The translations under genes and the position numbers were made by a program. A stretch of 42,053 bases of DNA, taken from positions 1 through 42,053 of the forward strand of contig CAMFLH010000009.1 in the NCBI GenBank assembly GCA_945957295.1, written 5' to 3'. Below, one piece after another: positions 1 through 9,865 of this stretch; positions within the stretch are counted from its first letter, which is position 1, and each line of letters begins with the position of its first letter. The notes beneath the pieces are model-generated. The model searched no databases. It saw only the letters and a program-made list of their open reading frames with translations, and had not been told where the DNA came from. The stretch comes from an uncultured Uliginosibacterium sp. GTDB lineage: Bacteria; Pseudomonadota; Gammaproteobacteria; Burkholderiales; Rhodocyclaceae.

Positions 1-46
1 TACACTCGACTAGTCGTCGGCAGCGTCAGATGTGTATAAGAGACAG
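1..46 (+). other. Illumina Nextera adapter with i5 index (artefact)
   Basis: Bases 14-46 match the Nextera read-1 transposase adapter, ending in the 19-base mosaic end (28-46). Bases 6-13 (TCGACTAG) match a known Nextera i5 index, and 1-5 (TACAC) match the end of the P5 primer. This is untrimmed library sequence, not genome. It creates a false tail on the fliK reading frame. Confidence 0.97.
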
Positions 47-1173
47 GGCCGACTCTGCGTCGCCATGTCCGGCGCTTCATCGGCGAGCTGTTGCCGGCCG
101 CCGCGTTGGCTGCCCCCCCAATTGCGCTGCTCTTGCGAGGAATCGTTGGCACCGTTTGCGCTGACATTCACCTGGCTGAGGTTGAGGCCTGCGTCGGTCA
201 TCAGTTCGCGCAATCGTGGAAGCGACTGTTCGATGGCCTCGCGTGCAGCGGGGGTCGCTGTCACGAAGTGCGCTGTCGTCTGGTCGCCATTGACGTTCAA
301 CGTGATCTCCACGCGGCCAAGATGTGGCGGTGTCAGGATCAGTTCGGCACGGCCCAGCTCCTTGCCGGCCATCCAGACCATGCGGTTGCCTACATCATCA
401 GCCCAACCGCTCTGAGATACGGGGGTGCGCACCGGGAATTGTGGCGCCTCGGCACGCGCAGCCTCGCTGGTGCGTTGCGCGAGCGCCTCCGACCAGGGCG
501 AAACAGTCGGCTGCGCTGCAGTGTTCGTCTGAAGCCCGGCGTCTGTGATGATCGTCTTGGTTTGAGCCGCTTTACTCGTCACTTCGCTGACCGTAGCGGC
601 CACGGGCTGCTTGGCGGCGTCGCCGAGTGCAGTGACGGCGGGGTTAGCCTTGTCGTCATTCGGTGCGCTCGTCGTGCGGCTGGCTGTCTGCGCGAGCAGC
701 GCGTTGGCGGCGGCCTTGTCCGACCCGTCGCTGTCCGTGTCCGCTCCTGTCTTGCCGTCACCGGCAGGTGCGGCAGGAACTGCCGTTGCCGGCAGCGCCT
801 TGCCGTCGAGCGGCAATCGGCCGCCGTCGACAATTCCTGTTTGAGCGCCTGTCAGATCGCTTTGTGTTGGCTGATTGGCGATCGCCTTGTCCGCGACGGG
901 CGCGCCGAGGGATGCCAGCAGTGCCGCGGCAATCTGCGCCAGCCGTGCCGGGTCGTCTATTGCAGCGGCGTCTTCGCTTGCCGCACGCTCACTGCCTTTG
1001 CTGTCGTCGGCCTGTTGTGTCTTGGCCTTGGCGCCATCCAAGGCGTTGGCAAAGTTTGCCTGCTTGCCGTTCTCGGCACCGGAATCGGCTGCATTGGTGG
1101 CCTGGCTTGCCTGCACGGGTGCGTTGCTGACCGGGGCGGGCATCGGGCTTGGGGTCACGTTGATTGCTGGCAT
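47..1173 (-). CDS. fliK: Flagellar hook-length control protein FliK (3' end missing)
   Basis: FliK is the secreted ruler that sets hook length and switches export specificity from rod/hook to filament proteins. Residues 1 to about 240 are low-complexity and rich in Ala, Thr, Asp, Gln and Pro, typical of the ruler. The last ~130 residues form the conserved hook-length control domain, with an LTPPHLGRVEITL-type strand followed by LRELMTDAGLNLSQVNV. I chose the ATG at 1173 because GAGGAG lies 6 bases upstream; an in-frame ATG at 1215 has no such site. The gene runs off the contig, and codons read beyond base 47 are adapter. It is the last gene of the leftward fliF-G-H-I-J-K run, 68 bases after fliJ. 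The conserved domain looks nearly complete, so only a short tail is probably lost. Confidence 0.9.
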
Positions 1174-1241
1174 CTTTTGCTCCTCGGGGCGGTGGCGCCC
1201 GATTGGGTCTGCCATCGTTCAGCAAGGCGCGTGCCAGTGGA

Positions 1242-1745
1242 TCAGGGCGTACCGGAGGGCTCTGCTGGAGGGGTTCCCGCCGCAGTGTCGCCTGCGTCGT
1301 CCTGTGCTGCTTCTTGCTTCGAACGGAACAGCTTCGCCGAGTGTTCGTCGGTGACACGCTGCTCCGCGCGCCATTCCTTGCGCTGTTCGACCGCCTGTTG
1401 CCGGGTCGCGAGGGTGTCGAAGGCCTTCTTGCGATTGCGCTCGTCCACCCAGGCTTGCTTTCCGGCCACCACCTGCTCACGCGCGCGGGCGACGATCTGC
1501 TCCTGTTCAAACACCGCTTCGTCGAGCTTCGCGATGAAGGTCGAGTAATTGCGCCACGCTTCAGGTGAGATGCCGGTCTGCGCCGCCGCGCGGAAGCGGT
1601 TGTGGTACTCCTCGCGATACTGCACGAGGATCTCGAGTTTCTGCTCATGCGCCTGGCCGCTCGCGAGCAGCGCGCCAAGGCGCTTGGCCGCATCGTCCAT
1701 GCGGTTCTGGGCGAGCTCGATCAGGGTTTGCAGTGCGTTGGACAT
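1242..1745 (-). CDS. fliJ: Flagellar export protein FliJ
   Basis: FliJ is the coiled-coil stalk of the flagellar type III export ATPase. It sits in the FliI hexamer and links it to FlhA. The 167-residue product is almost entirely charged helix with heptad-like spacing (for example LASGQAHEQKLEILVQYREEY and FIAKLDEAVFEQEQIVARA), as expected. It is slightly longer than the usual ~147 because of an Ala/Gly/Pro-rich tail. The position between fliI and fliK is the canonical order. The 114-base gap after fliI is longer than other gaps in this run. It contains a short hairpin (CCGGC/GCCGG) and a TATATA stretch, so a local promoter for fliJK is possible but unproven. The ribosome site is weak. Confidence 0.9.
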   Translation of the reverse strand: MSNALQTLIELAQNRMDDAAKRLGALLASGQAHEQKLEILVQYREEYHNRFRAAAQTGISPEAWRNYSTFIAKLDEAVFEQEQIVARAREQVVAGKQAWVDERNRKKAFDTLATRQQAVEQRKEWRAEQRVTDEHSAKLFRSKQEAAQDDAGDTAAGTPPAEPSGTP

Positions 1746-1859
1746 GCGCGGGGTGCGGCGAATCCGGCGGGGTGCCGGCTCTCAATATATACGCTGGCTA
1801 GGCGAAGCGCGCAAAGGCCTGCGTGGTCTTGACGTGACCCAATGATCACTAGCCGGCGC

Positions 1860-3263
1860 TCAGGTTTCGACACCGAACAGCGTGTGCAGCGCGGCGAGGC
1901 TTTGTTCGTAGCCGGCGCGTTCGTGGATGCCTTGCTGAAGGAAGGCCTCCAGTTGCGGGTAGGCGCGCACGGCTTCGTCCAGCAACACATCTGAGCCGGC
2001 CTGGTAAGCGCCGACGGCGATCAGGTCGCGCGAACGCTGATAGCGCGAAAACAACTGCTTGAAACGCCGCACCAGCTCGAAGTGCGAGGGTTTGATCAGG
2101 TTGTGCATCGCGCGCGAAATGGATTGCTCCATGTCGATCGCGGGGTAGTGGCCCTGATCGGCCAGTGCCCGTGAGAGCACGATGTGGCCGTCGAGAATGG
2201 CGCGCGCCGAATCGGCGATCGGGTCCTGCTGGTCGTCGCCTTCCGCCAGCACGGTGTAGAACGCAGTGATCGAGCCGCCGCCCTCAGGCCCGTTGCCCGC
2301 TCGCTCCACCAGCGCAGGCAGTCGTGCGAAGACCGATGGCGGGTAGCCGCGCGTGACCGGCGGTTCGCCGATCGCCAGTGCGATCTCGCGTTGTGCCATC
2401 GCATAACGGGTCAGCGAATCCATGATCAGCAGCACCTGCTTGCCCTGGTCGCGGAAGTGCTCCGCCACCGTAGTCGCGTAGGCGGCACCCTGCAGTCGCA
2501 TCAGCGGGCTGGTGTCGGCCGGCGCGGCGACGACAACCGATCGCGCGCGGCCTTCGGGCCCGAGGTTCTGCTCGATGAATTCCTTCACCTCGCGGCCCCG
2601 TTCGCCAATCAGCCCGACGACAATCACCTCGGCCTCGGTGTAGCGGGCCATCATGCCGATCAGCACTGACTTACCGACACCGGAACCGGCAAACAGGCCC
2701 ATCCGCTGGCCGCGCCCGATCGTCAGCAGCGCGTTGATCGTGCGGATGCCGACGTCCAGGCTGGCGGCGATCGGCGCGCGTAGCAGCGGGTTGACTGGCC
2801 GGCTCTGCAGCGAACGGGTGTGCTTCACCTCCAGCGGGCCAAGGCCGTCGAGCGGTCGGCCTGCGCCGTCCACCACACGACCGAGCAACTCGTTGCCGAC
2901 CGGCAGGTGCTTGGCACGGTCCGAGGCGCGGCGCCGCGGTTCTACGCGTTCCGCGGTACTGAGCTTGGGTTGCGCCGGATCATTGGGTACCACCTGCGCG
3001 CCGGGCGCGAGGCCGAACACATCGTCAGTCGGCATCATGTAGAGCTTGTCGCCGGTAAAGCCGACCACTTCCGCTTCGACCGAGCCCCCGCCCGGGATCA
3101 GGATGCGGCAGCCGGAACCGAGCGGCAGCTTGAGGCCCGAGGCCTCCATCACCAAGCCGTTAATGCGCGTGAGGCGGCCTGCGACCTGATAGGGCGAGGC
3201 GACCGACGCCATCTTGCGGCAGTCTTCCAGGTAATCACGCCAGGATTCCGCGAGGCGGGGCAT
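1860..3263 (-). CDS. fliI: Flagellum-specific export ATPase FliI
   Basis: FliI is the hexameric ATPase at the cytoplasmic face of the flagellar type III export apparatus. It resembles F1-beta. Visible motifs are the Walker A loop [11 protein letters not shown], the Walker B strand [15 protein letters not shown], and the family block [18 protein letters not shown]. The 467-residue length is normal. I chose the ATG at 3263 because it overlaps the fliH stop by one base (TGATG) and has GGAGG eight bases upstream. An ATG five codons earlier lies inside fliH and has no such site. The coupling to fliH fits FliH being FliI's regulatory partner. Confidence 0.96.
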   Translation of the reverse strand: MPRLAESWRDYLEDCRKMASVASPYQVAGRLTRINGLVMEASGLKLPLGSGCRILIPGGGSVEAEVVGFTGDKLYMMPTDDVFGLAPGAQVVPNDPAQPKLSTAERVEPRRRASDRAKHLPVGNELLGRVVDGAGRPLDGLGPLEVKHTRSLQSRPVNPLLRAPIAASLDVGIRTINALLTIGRGQRMGLFAGSGVGKSVLIGMMARYTEAEVIVVGLIGERGREVKEFIEQNLGPEGRARSVVVAAPADTSPLMRLQGAAYATTVAEHFRDQGKQVLLIMDSLTRYAMAQREIALAIGEPPVTRGYPPSVFARLPALVERAGNGPEGGGSITAFYTVLAEGDDQQDPIADSARAILDGHIVLSRALADQGHYPAIDMEQSISRAMHNLIKPSHFELVRRFKQLFSRYQRSRDLIAVGAYQAGSDVLLDEAVRAYPQLEAFLQQGIHERAGYEQSLAALHTLFGVET

Positions 3264-3982
3264 CAGTTGTCCTCCCACGGGTGCTCGCGCGAGAGGTTCT
3301 CGACCACACGCCTCCAGCGCGTTGAAACAGTGGCGTCAAGCAGTGTGCCGCCCACTTCGATGCGGCAACCACCGCGCTCCACCGAATCGTCTTCGACGAT
3401 GCGGTGGCCGGCGTGTGCATGTTGCTCGCCAAGGTATTGCCGCACCAGCGCATCGTCCGCCGAATTCACGTGCAGCACTGCGTGTTGCTGCGGCAACTGT
3501 GCGAGCGCTTCGCGAATAACGACCAGCAGGCTTTCCGGCCGCAGTTTGATTTGCTCACGCACGACTAGGCGTGCCACCTCAAGCGACAGCGCAAGGATCT
3601 CGCCGCCGATTGCTTCATCGAGGTGGTCGAGGGTGTCTTTGAACTGGCCGAGCAACTGGTGCAGCTCAGCCGCTTCCAGGCGCCCGCGCGCGCTGCCTTC
3701 TTCGTAACCGATGTCGTAGCCCGCCTTGTAGGCCTCCTGATGGATCTGCTCCACTTCGTCAGCGGTTGGCAAATGCACGCCGGGCGCGATCTCGATGGGT
3801 CCGTTGGCGAGCTCGGGCTCCGGCTCCGCGGTGGGCACGTTCTCCGGTTCGGGCGGCGGTGGTGCGACTTCGACCGCAGCCTCGGGTTCTTCCAGCACCA
3901 TCGGTGCTGCAAAGTCCTCGAACTGCACGCGGCGGTAAGCGCCGGTGGCCTGGTTGGCACGGATGACGAGTTCGTTTGCCAT
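3263..3982 (-). CDS. fliH: Flagellar assembly protein FliH
   Basis: FliH is the stator-like regulator of the FliI ATPase. It binds FliI and tethers it to the C-ring. The 239-residue product has an acidic, Pro/Glu-rich N-terminal half (about residues 35-75, [17 protein letters not shown]). A helical segment follows with regularly spaced small residues ([19 protein letters not shown]), and then the conserved C-terminal FliH/HrpE-type domain ([20 protein letters not shown]). The stop overlaps the fliI start, and the gene begins 18 bases after fliG. The start has no strong ribosome site, which suggests translational coupling. Confidence 0.93.
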   Translation of the reverse strand: MANELVIRANQATGAYRRVQFEDFAAPMVLEEPEAAVEVAPPPPEPENVPTAEPEPELANGPIEIAPGVHLPTADEVEQIHQEAYKAGYDIGYEEGSARGRLEAAELHQLLGQFKDTLDHLDEAIGGEILALSLEVARLVVREQIKLRPESLLVVIREALAQLPQQHAVLHVNSADDALVRQYLGEQHAHAGHRIVEDDSVERGGCRIEVGGTLLDATVSTRWRRVVENLSREHPWEDN

Positions 3983-4000
3983 GCTTGGTTTGCTTCAGCC

Positions 4001-4999
4001 TTATACGAAGTCGTCGCCGCCCTTGCCGCCGATGACGATCTGCCCTTCCTCGGCGAGACGTCGGGCGATCTTGAGGATCTCTTTCTGCGAGGCCTCCACC
4101 TCGGAAAGCCGCACCGGCCCCTTGGATTCCAGGTCCTCGCGCAGCATTTCCGCCGCGCGCTGCGACATGTTCTTGAACACCTTCTCGCGCATTTCCGGGT
4201 TGGCGCCCTTGAGTGCGATGACCAACTGGTCGGACTGCACTTCGCGCAGGATCGTCTGGATACCGCGGTCGTCGACGTCCATCAGGTTGTCGAACACGAA
4301 CATCTCATCGAGGATGCGCTGCGCCAGATCCGGGTCGTACTCGCGCACGTTATCGAGGATCGCGGTTTCAGCGGCGCTGCCAACAAAGTTGAGGATGTCC
4401 GCGGCGTGGCGCACGCCCCCGATCGAGGTCTTCTTCAATTGGGTGGAGCCGGACAGCACGCGCGTCAGCGCTTCGTTGAGCTCCTTCAGTGCGGTCGGCT
4501 GCACGCCGTCCAGCGTGGCAATGCGCAACAGCACGTCGTTGCGCTGGCGTTCGGTGAAGTGTTTGAGTATCTCGCCGGCGTGGTCGAATTCCAGGTGCAC
4601 CAGGATTGTCGCGATGATCTGCGGGTGTTCGTTCTTGATCAGGTCGGCGGCCGTCGCCGCGTCCATCCACTTGAGTGATTCGATACCCGCCGTATCCGAG
4701 CCCTGCAGCACGCGAGAGAGCAGGTTGGCGGCGCGCTCGTCGCCGAGCGCCTTGGTCAGCATGATGCGGATCTTCTCGTCGTCCGCCTGTACCGGCGAGC
4801 TCTTCGCAGCGTAGATCGCGACCTCGTTGATCAGGTCTTCGATCACCTCGCGGCCCTGAGGTGTGAGGCGCGTCATCGCGAGGCCCAGCTTCTGCACCTC
4901 GCGTGGCGACATGTGCTTGAGGATGTCTGCCGCCTCGTCGGGGCCGAGCGTGAGCAGGAGCAGCGCGGCCTTGTTGATTCCCTCTTCAGCGTCGCTCAT
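4001..4999 (-). CDS. fliG: Flagellar motor switch protein FliG
   Basis: FliG is the C-ring rotor protein that takes torque from the MotA/B stator and contacts the FliF MS-ring. The 332-residue length is standard. The N-terminal FliF-binding domain (GINKAALLLLTLGPDEAADILKHMSPREVQ), a middle domain with an EHPQ-type motif (NEHPQIIATILVHLE) and the C-terminal torque helix with alternating charges (FVFDNLMDVDDRGIQTILRE) are all visible. Its 5' end overlaps the 3' end of fliF by 14 bases, so the two are translationally coupled. Their products also bind each other. Confidence 0.97.
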   Translation of the reverse strand: MSDAEEGINKAALLLLTLGPDEAADILKHMSPREVQKLGLAMTRLTPQGREVIEDLINEVAIYAAKSSPVQADDEKIRIMLTKALGDERAANLLSRVLQGSDTAGIESLKWMDAATAADLIKNEHPQIIATILVHLEFDHAGEILKHFTERQRNDVLLRIATLDGVQPTALKELNEALTRVLSGSTQLKKTSIGGVRHAADILNFVGSAAETAILDNVREYDPDLAQRILDEMFVFDNLMDVDDRGIQTILREVQSDQLVIALKGANPEMREKVFKNMSQRAAEMLREDLESKGPVRLSEVEASQKEILKIARRLAEEGQIVIGGKGGDDFV

Positions 5000-6710
5000 T
5001 CGGCTGGCTCCCCATCCATTCCTTCATCAGCGTTGCGATCACCTTCGGATTCTTCACCGCAATCTCGCGCACCTTGGCGATCTTACGGTCGAAGCTCATG
5101 CGCGCGATCTCCTCCATCCGTACTTCGGGCGGCAGCAACTGGTCGTCCGGCACTTCGCCATTTTCGTTGAGGGTGACCACGACCCCTTCCTCCTCTTCCT
5201 CGCCGCCTTCTTCGCCCGCTTCGGCGCCTTCGGCCACCACCGGCGGCGGTGCCACGGTGCGGACCAGCGGGCGGAGCACACGCAGCCACAGGAAAGCCGC
5301 GACCAGACCCAGCAGTAGCCAGCGAGCCAGATCCAGCGCCATTGCGCGCAGTTCCGGATCTTTCCACCACGGCAGCTCGTCGCCCTTGCGCAGCGATTCG
5401 GTGAAGGGCGCATTGGCTACATTGACGGTGTCGCCACGGGTTTCGTTATAGCCGACCGCCTCACGCACCAGGTCGTTGACCTGTTTCATTTCCGCTTCTG
5501 ACAACGGCACCGTGCGAACGTTGCCTTTTGCGTCGCGCTCGCTGCGGTGGTTCACCACCACGGCAACCGAAAGGCGGCGAACCTGGCCCAGCGCACGCTT
5601 GGTGTGCTGTACCGTCTTGTCGAGCTCGTAATTGGTCGTCGAATTCTTGCTCGTTGAGAGCGGTTGTGCCTGATTGGCCGCACCCGGGGTGCCAGGAGCG
5701 GCAGGCGTTGTGATCGGCGCCGTGGCGGGCACCGGCGGCTGATTGCTCAGCGCGCCCGGCACGCCGGCTGGTGCAGGCTGCATCGTTGTGTTGTCGGAGA
5801 GCTGCTGGCTGCGGATTGCCTGGTTGGGCGAGGGGTTCGGCTTGTAGCTCTCGGCCGTCTGCTCCTGCTGATCGAAGTCCACATCGGCCGTGACCTGGGC
5901 GCGCAGGTTTGCCTGACCCACGATCGGTTCCAGGATGCTCTCGATGCGGCGCACGAAACGGTCTTCCAGTTCGCGCACATACTTGATCTGCGTGGCGTCC
6001 AGCCCGCTCGGATCAGCCTTGGTCGTCAGCAGGTTGCCGTTCTGGTCGATCACGCTAACGGCCGAGGCGGTCAGCTGTGGCACCGAAGCGGAAATGAGGT
6101 TCACGATGCCGGCGATCTGGCCGTTGTCCAGCGCGCGGCCCGCATGCAGCGTCAGCACCACCGAGGCGGAAGGCTTTTGCTCGTCGCGCAGAAAGGCGGT
6201 CTGCTTCGGAATTGCCAGATGCACGCGCGCGTTCTGCACCGCGTTGATCGAACCGATCGTGCGGCCGAGTTCGCCTTCCAGTGCGCGCTGATAGTTAACC
6301 TGCTCGAGAAACTGCGAAATGCCGATGCGGTTGCCTTCCATCAGCTCGAAGCCGACCGAGCCGCCTTTGGGCAAGCCCTGGCTCGCCATGCGCAAGCGCA
6401 GTTCCGCCGCCTGCTGGGCCGGCACCAGGATCGCCGAACCGTTGTCGGTGACTTTGAAGGGCACGTTCTGCGCCTGCAAGGCGGTGATGATCGCGCCCCC
6501 ATCTTTCTCGGCCAGCCCGGAGAACAGCACCGCGTAGTTCGGTTGCTTGCTCCACAGCCATACGCCGGTGAGCAGCGCAATCGAAACGGCAATCGCCGCG
6601 GCACCGGCAATCTTCTGGCGCGCGGTGAGGCGGTTGAAGTTGTCGCGGATCAGCTCAAGCGGCGACGTGGGCGGCGCGGGCTGGTCGGCAGTCAGTTCGG
6701 CTTCGGCCAT
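4986..6710 (-). CDS. fliF: Flagellar MS-ring protein FliF
   Basis: FliF forms the inner-membrane MS-ring on which the motor and export gate are built. The 574-residue product has two membrane segments: about residues 35-55 ([20 protein letters not shown]) and near residue 460 ([20 protein letters not shown]). Between them lie the periplasmic ring-building motifs, including [20 protein letters not shown] and [14 protein letters not shown], plus a Pro/Ala/Gln-rich linker around residues 310-350. The acidic run [13 protein letters not shown] just after the second membrane helix is longer than I would expect. The C-terminal FliG-binding tail is intact. It is the first gene of the leftward operon and diverges from fleS. 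Confidence 0.97.
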   Translation of the reverse strand: MAEAELTADQPAPPTSPLELIRDNFNRLTARQKIAGAAAIAVSIALLTGVWLWSKQPNYAVLFSGLAEKDGGAIITALQAQNVPFKVTDNGSAILVPAQQAAELRLRMASQGLPKGGSVGFELMEGNRIGISQFLEQVNYQRALEGELGRTIGSINAVQNARVHLAIPKQTAFLRDEQKPSASVVLTLHAGRALDNGQIAGIVNLISASVPQLTASAVSVIDQNGNLLTTKADPSGLDATQIKYVRELEDRFVRRIESILEPIVGQANLRAQVTADVDFDQQEQTAESYKPNPSPNQAIRSQQLSDNTTMQPAPAGVPGALSNQPPVPATAPITTPAAPGTPGAANQAQPLSTSKNSTTNYELDKTVQHTKRALGQVRRLSVAVVVNHRSERDAKGNVRTVPLSEAEMKQVNDLVREAVGYNETRGDTVNVANAPFTESLRKGDELPWWKDPELRAMALDLARWLLLGLVAAFLWLRVLRPLVRTVAPPPVVAEGAEAGEEGGEEEEEGVVVTLNENGEVPDDQLLPPEVRMEEIARMSFDRKIAKVREIAVKNPKVIATLMKEWMGSQPNERR

Positions 6711-6890
6711 GGTCTTGACCTCTTGGGCGCAAAGGCCCTTTTCTGGATGGGTGCATTGTCTTGCCTCGGTCGCAAGTGCAAAGTCCGTTTAAGCGGCAGT
6801 TTTTGCCGCCTATTCGCCGCTTGTTGCCGGTCGCCTGCCGCTAATCTGCGAGCAGGGCCGGGAAAAGGGCCCGAAACGCCGATCTACACC
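6711..6890. promoter_or_regulatory. Divergent fliF / fleS promoter region
   Basis: These 180 bases separate two oppositely oriented flagellar operons. A perfect stem-loop, GCGGCA-GTTTT-TGCCGC, lies at 6793-6809. On the fliF strand there is a sigma-54-like GGCAAG-ACAATGCA, but its GG-to-GC spacing is nine instead of the required ten. I therefore do not call it a promoter. The elements controlling fliF and fleS are unresolved from sequence alone. Confidence 0.5.
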
Positions 6891-8006
6891 ATGCAAGAGA
6901 CAATCCAGCCACCCCTCGACGCCGCGCAGCTTGCCGAAGCCTTCCGCCAGTTCTCGGAGGCCTCTGCACAGCTCACGCAGGCTTACTCCGGGCTTGAACG
7001 CCAGGTCGAGCGCCTGAACGAGCGTCTGACCGGGTTGCTTGCGGCCTTGCCTGCCGGCGTAGTGCTGCTCGACGCGCAGGGCCGGGTTGAACAAGTGAAT
7101 GCCGCCGGGCGAGCGATGCTCAACGATGGGTTGGTTGGTCAGGAATGGGCAAGCGTTTGCGACGCTCTGCTCAGGCCCACCGAAACCCCGGCCGAGTTTG
7201 AATGCGGCGCTGCCGATTCGCTGCGCCGTCTTGCTTTGTCTCAGACCGCGGAAGACTCGGCGGGCGGGCGCATCGTGCTGCTGCACGATGTCACCGAGGC
7301 CTGGCTGATGCGCCGCAATGTGGCGCGAAACGAACGCCTGGCTGCGATGGGCGAAATGGTCGCCGGCCTCGCGCACCAGCTTCGCACGCCGCTCGCCGCC
7401 GCGCTGCTTTACGCCGGCAACCTCGCCGAACCGACCTTGGCACCGGCGGATCGCGCACGTTGCGCCGAACGCACGCTGGATCGCCTGCGTCATCTTGAGC
7501 GCCTGATTCGCGACATGCTCAGCTTCGCGCGCGGCGAAGCGCTCGGCACCGAGGATTTCGACGTCTGCGAGCTGGTCGCGGAACTTGAACATACGATCGA
7601 ACCGGTCGCGGCCCGCCGCGCGGTGCGCTTCACCAGCCGCTGTGCCTGCCCTGGCGTGCGCTTCGCGGGTCACCGCAAAGACATCGCCGGCGCGCTGACC
7701 AACCTGCTTGAAAACGCCTTGCAGGCGGTGGGCGAGGGCGGTGAGATCAGCCTGCATGCCTCGAACGCCGACGGCCACGTTCGTTTTGCAGTGAGCGACA
7801 ACGGTCGCGGCATCGACGCCGCGCTTCAGGCGCGCCTGTTTGAACCTTTCTTCACCACCCGCGCAGACGGCACCGGCCTGGGCTTGGCAATCGCCCGCGG
7901 TGTGGCACGCGCACACGGTGGCGACATCACATTACGATCGAATCCGGGGGAGGGCAGCACCTTCGTGCTGGATCTACCGTTGCCGGTTCGGGAGGACGCA
8001 GCATGA
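6891..8006 (+). CDS. fleS: Flagellar sensor histidine kinase FleS (FlrB-like)
   Basis: This is a soluble two-component kinase that phosphorylates the sigma-54 activator FleR to switch on middle/late flagellar genes. The 371-residue product has an N-terminal helical/coiled segment and a PAS-like domain (about 48-135, [21 protein letters not shown]). The H-box [13 protein letters not shown] carries the phospho-accepting His162. The ATP-binding boxes follow: N ([10 protein letters not shown]), G1 (VSDNGRGID), F (LFEPFFTT) and G2 ([11 protein letters not shown]). There is no membrane helix, which is typical of FleS/FlrB. A much longer open frame extends upstream, but it is only the shadow of fliF; the ATG at 6891 matches the family N-terminus. 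The stop overlaps the fleR start (ATGA). Confidence 0.93.
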   Translation: MQETIQPPLDAAQLAEAFRQFSEASAQLTQAYSGLERQVERLNERLTGLLAALPAGVVLLDAQGRVEQVNAAGRAMLNDGLVGQEWASVCDALLRPTETPAEFECGAADSLRRLALSQTAEDSAGGRIVLLHDVTEAWLMRRNVARNERLAAMGEMVAGLAHQLRTPLAAALLYAGNLAEPTLAPADRARCAERTLDRLRHLERLIRDMLSFARGEALGTEDFDVCELVAELEHTIEPVAARRAVRFTSRCACPGVRFAGHRKDIAGALTNLLENALQAVGEGGEISLHASNADGHVRFAVSDNGRGIDAALQARLFEPFFTTRADGTGLGLAIARGVARAHGGDITLRSNPGEGSTFVLDLPLPVREDAA

Positions 8007-9352
8007 TCGAAACCCTGCACATCCTGGTTGTCGAGGATGATCCGGACATCCGCGATGCCGTCGCATTCACGCTGGAAACCGCCGGCCACGCCGTGACAGC
8101 CGTGGGCGACGGGCCTGCGGCGCTGGAGGTGCTGGGCAAGCAGGCCTTCAATCTGGTCGTCAGCGATCTGCGCATGCAGCCGATGGATGGCCTGCAGCTG
8201 CTGGACGCCATCCGCGCCGGCCACCCGCAATTGCCGGTCATGCTGATGACGGCCTACGGTGATGTCGGCACCGCCGTGGCCGCAATGCGCGCCGGCGCCT
8301 GCGACTTCCTGCTCAAGCCTTTCGAGCCCGCCGTGTTGCTCGATCAAGTGCGCCGCTACGCGACCGCCACGCCGGACGAATCCGAGATGGTGGCCGAAGA
8401 CCCGCGTACCCGCGATGTGCTGGCACTTGCCGCACGGGTCGCCGAGACGGATGCGACCGTGCTGCTGACGGGCGAGTCCGGCACCGGTAAGGAAGTCTTC
8501 GCCCGCTACATCCATCGCCACTCGCGCCGCGCGAGCGGCCCGTTCATAGCGATCAACTGCGCAGCGATCCCGGAAACGCTGCTCGAAGCCACGCTGTTCG
8601 GCTACGAGAAGGGCGCCTTCACCGGCGCGCAAACCTCGCAGGCGGGCAAATTCGAGCAGGCCGATGGCGGCACGCTGCTGCTCGACGAGATTTCGGAAAT
8701 GCCCTTGCCGCTGCAAGCCAAGCTGCTCCGCGTACTGCAGGAACGCGAGGTCGAGCGCGTCGGCGGCAAAAAGCCAGTGTCACTGGATATCCGCGTGCTG
8801 GCCACCAGCAACCGCGACATGCTGCGCGAAGTCCAGGGCGGCCGCTTCCGCGAAGACCTCTACTACCGCCTCAACGTGTTCCCGATTGCAATCCCGAGCC
8901 TGCGCGAACGCCCGCGCGACATCGCCGCACTGGCCAACCACTTCCTGCACCGCCACGGCGAGCGCATCGGCAAGCTCGCGCGGCTGTCACCGGAAGCGGC
9001 GGCAATTCTTGCCGCCTGGCACTGGCCCGGCAACGTTCGCGAGCTGGAAAACACGCTGCAGCGCGCCGCGATTCTCTCCCGTGGCGAGCTTGTCGAAGCG
9101 GCCGACATGCGCTTGTGTCTGCCGCAGGCGGGCGTGCCCACGATGCCGGACATCGTCGCTCAGCCCGCTGCGAGCGCCCCGGAACTAGACGAAAAGCCAA
9201 GCAACATGAGGGATCTGGAAAAACAACACATCCTCGATACCTTGAAATCGGTCGGTGGCTCGCGCAAACTCGCCGTCGAAAAGCTCGGCATCTCCGAGCG
9301 CACCCTGCGGTACAAGCTCCAGCAATACCGGGCGGAAGGGGCTGATGTCTGA
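8003..9352 (+). CDS. fleR: Sigma-54-dependent flagellar response regulator FleR
   Basis: This is an NtrC-family activator, phosphorylated by FleS, that opens sigma-54 promoters of flagellar genes. The 449-residue product has three domains. The receiver (1-120) shows the acidic pocket EDD (11-13), phospho-acceptor Asp55 and Lys105. The AAA+ domain has Walker A GESGTGKE (157-164) and the sigma-54 contact loop GAFTGA (204-209). The C-terminal Fis-type helix-turn-helix ([20 protein letters not shown]) completes it. GGGAGG precedes the ATG, which overlaps the fleS stop. Four bases after its stop codon lies a consensus sigma-54 promoter in front of fliE, so at least one target is adjacent. Confidence 0.95.
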   Translation: MIETLHILVVEDDPDIRDAVAFTLETAGHAVTAVGDGPAALEVLGKQAFNLVVSDLRMQPMDGLQLLDAIRAGHPQLPVMLMTAYGDVGTAVAAMRAGACDFLLKPFEPAVLLDQVRRYATATPDESEMVAEDPRTRDVLALAARVAETDATVLLTGESGTGKEVFARYIHRHSRRASGPFIAINCAAIPETLLEATLFGYEKGAFTGAQTSQAGKFEQADGGTLLLDEISEMPLPLQAKLLRVLQEREVERVGGKKPVSLDIRVLATSNRDMLREVQGGRFREDLYYRLNVFPIAIPSLRERPRDIAALANHFLHRHGERIGKLARLSPEAAAILAAWHWPGNVRELENTLQRAAILSRGELVEAADMRLCLPQAGVPTMPDIVAQPAASAPELDEKPSNMRDLEKQHILDTLKSVGGSRKLAVEKLGISERTLRYKLQQYRAEGADV

Positions 9353-9355
9353 ATC

Positions 9356-9371
9356 TGGCACGCAGATTGCT
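9356..9371 (+). promoter_or_regulatory. Sigma-54 (-24/-12) promoter of fliE
   Basis: TGGCACGCAGATTGCT matches the sigma-54 consensus TGGCACG-N4-TTGCW perfectly. GG (9357-9358) and GC (9369-9370) are exactly ten bases apart. Transcription should begin around 9382, fifteen bases before the fliE ATG at 9397. This rules out the upstream TTG at 9367 as the start codon. Confidence 0.93.
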
Positions 9372-9396
9372 GATTCAAAGGACGAAAGGGATAGTC

Positions 9397-9714
9397 ATGG
9401 ACACGCGCGGCATTGAACAGATGATCGGCCAGATGCGCGCCACTGCAGAAGCAGCGGCGGGCAAACCCGCAGCCACCGAAGGCGGCGAGGGCGTCGATTT
9501 CTCTCAGGTGCTGCAAGGCGCTCTGCAGCAGGTGAGCCAGGCCCAGAACGACGCCAAGGCAATGTCCGAACAGTTCTCGACCGGCGACCCGAACGTCAAC
9601 CTGCAAGACGTCATGGTCAACCTGCAGAAGGCCAACCTCTCGTTCCAGCAGATGGTCCAGGTCCGCAACCGCCTTGTGACGGCCTACCAGGACATCATGA
9701 ACATGCAGGTTTAA
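9397..9714 (+). CDS. fliE: Flagellar hook-basal body protein FliE
   Basis: FliE is the small periplasmic adaptor joining the MS-ring to the rod and is among the first exported proteins. The 105-residue product has the usual variable N-terminus and the diagnostic C-terminal block. That block reads DPNVNLQDVMVNLQKANLSF, then QQMVQVRNRLVTAYQDIMNMQV at the very end. The ATG at 9397 follows GAAAGGG and sits just downstream of the sigma-54 promoter. It is the last flagellar gene on this side. Base composition shifts to AT-rich within 20 bases of its stop, where an accessory segment with an integrase begins. Confidence 0.95.
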   Translation: MDTRGIEQMIGQMRATAEAAAGKPAATEGGEGVDFSQVLQGALQQVSQAQNDAKAMSEQFSTGDPNVNLQDVMVNLQKANLSFQQMVQVRNRLVTAYQDIMNMQV

Positions 9715-9808
9715 GCTTGTCCGACGGTATCCAAGAGTCTATTTAAGTTATTGATAAATAAAGAAAAGCTGTCCGAGGTGGTCCGACTCAGTATCAGGGC
9801 TTCCGATG

Positions 9809-9849
9809 TTGTTGTGGGTAGATGTGCGGGTATACACTCTTGTCTACCC
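9809..9849 (+). promoter_or_regulatory. Integrase promoter overlapped by an interrupted palindrome
   Basis: TTGTTG (9809-9814) and TATACA (9831-9836) are 16 bases apart and could be -35/-10 elements. A perfect 7-bp inverted repeat, GGGTAGA (9816-9822) and TCTACCC (9843-9849), is centred exactly on the palindrome GTATAC that contains the -10. A repressor bound here would block the promoter. The arrangement suggests control by the integrase itself or by the neighbouring AlpA-domain protein. Confidence 0.5.
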
Positions 9850-9865
9850 TCAGTCTGCGACACTC

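Noticed and set aside
91-1548. Long plus-strand open frame of 485 codons opposite fliK/fliJ
   Set aside because: It is antisense to well-supported flagellar genes, rich in Cys and Arg, and has no motif; it is a GC-driven shadow frame.
6738-6765. Sigma-54 promoter for fliF (GGCAAGACAATGC on the minus strand)
   Set aside because: The spacing between GG and GC is nine bases. Sigma-54 requires ten, so I did not call it.
5664-6890. 409-codon N-terminal extension of fleS
   Set aside because: It lies entirely antisense to fliF and the divergent promoter, and its residues are Arg/His/Gln-rich noise. FleS proteins begin where the ATG at 6891 does.
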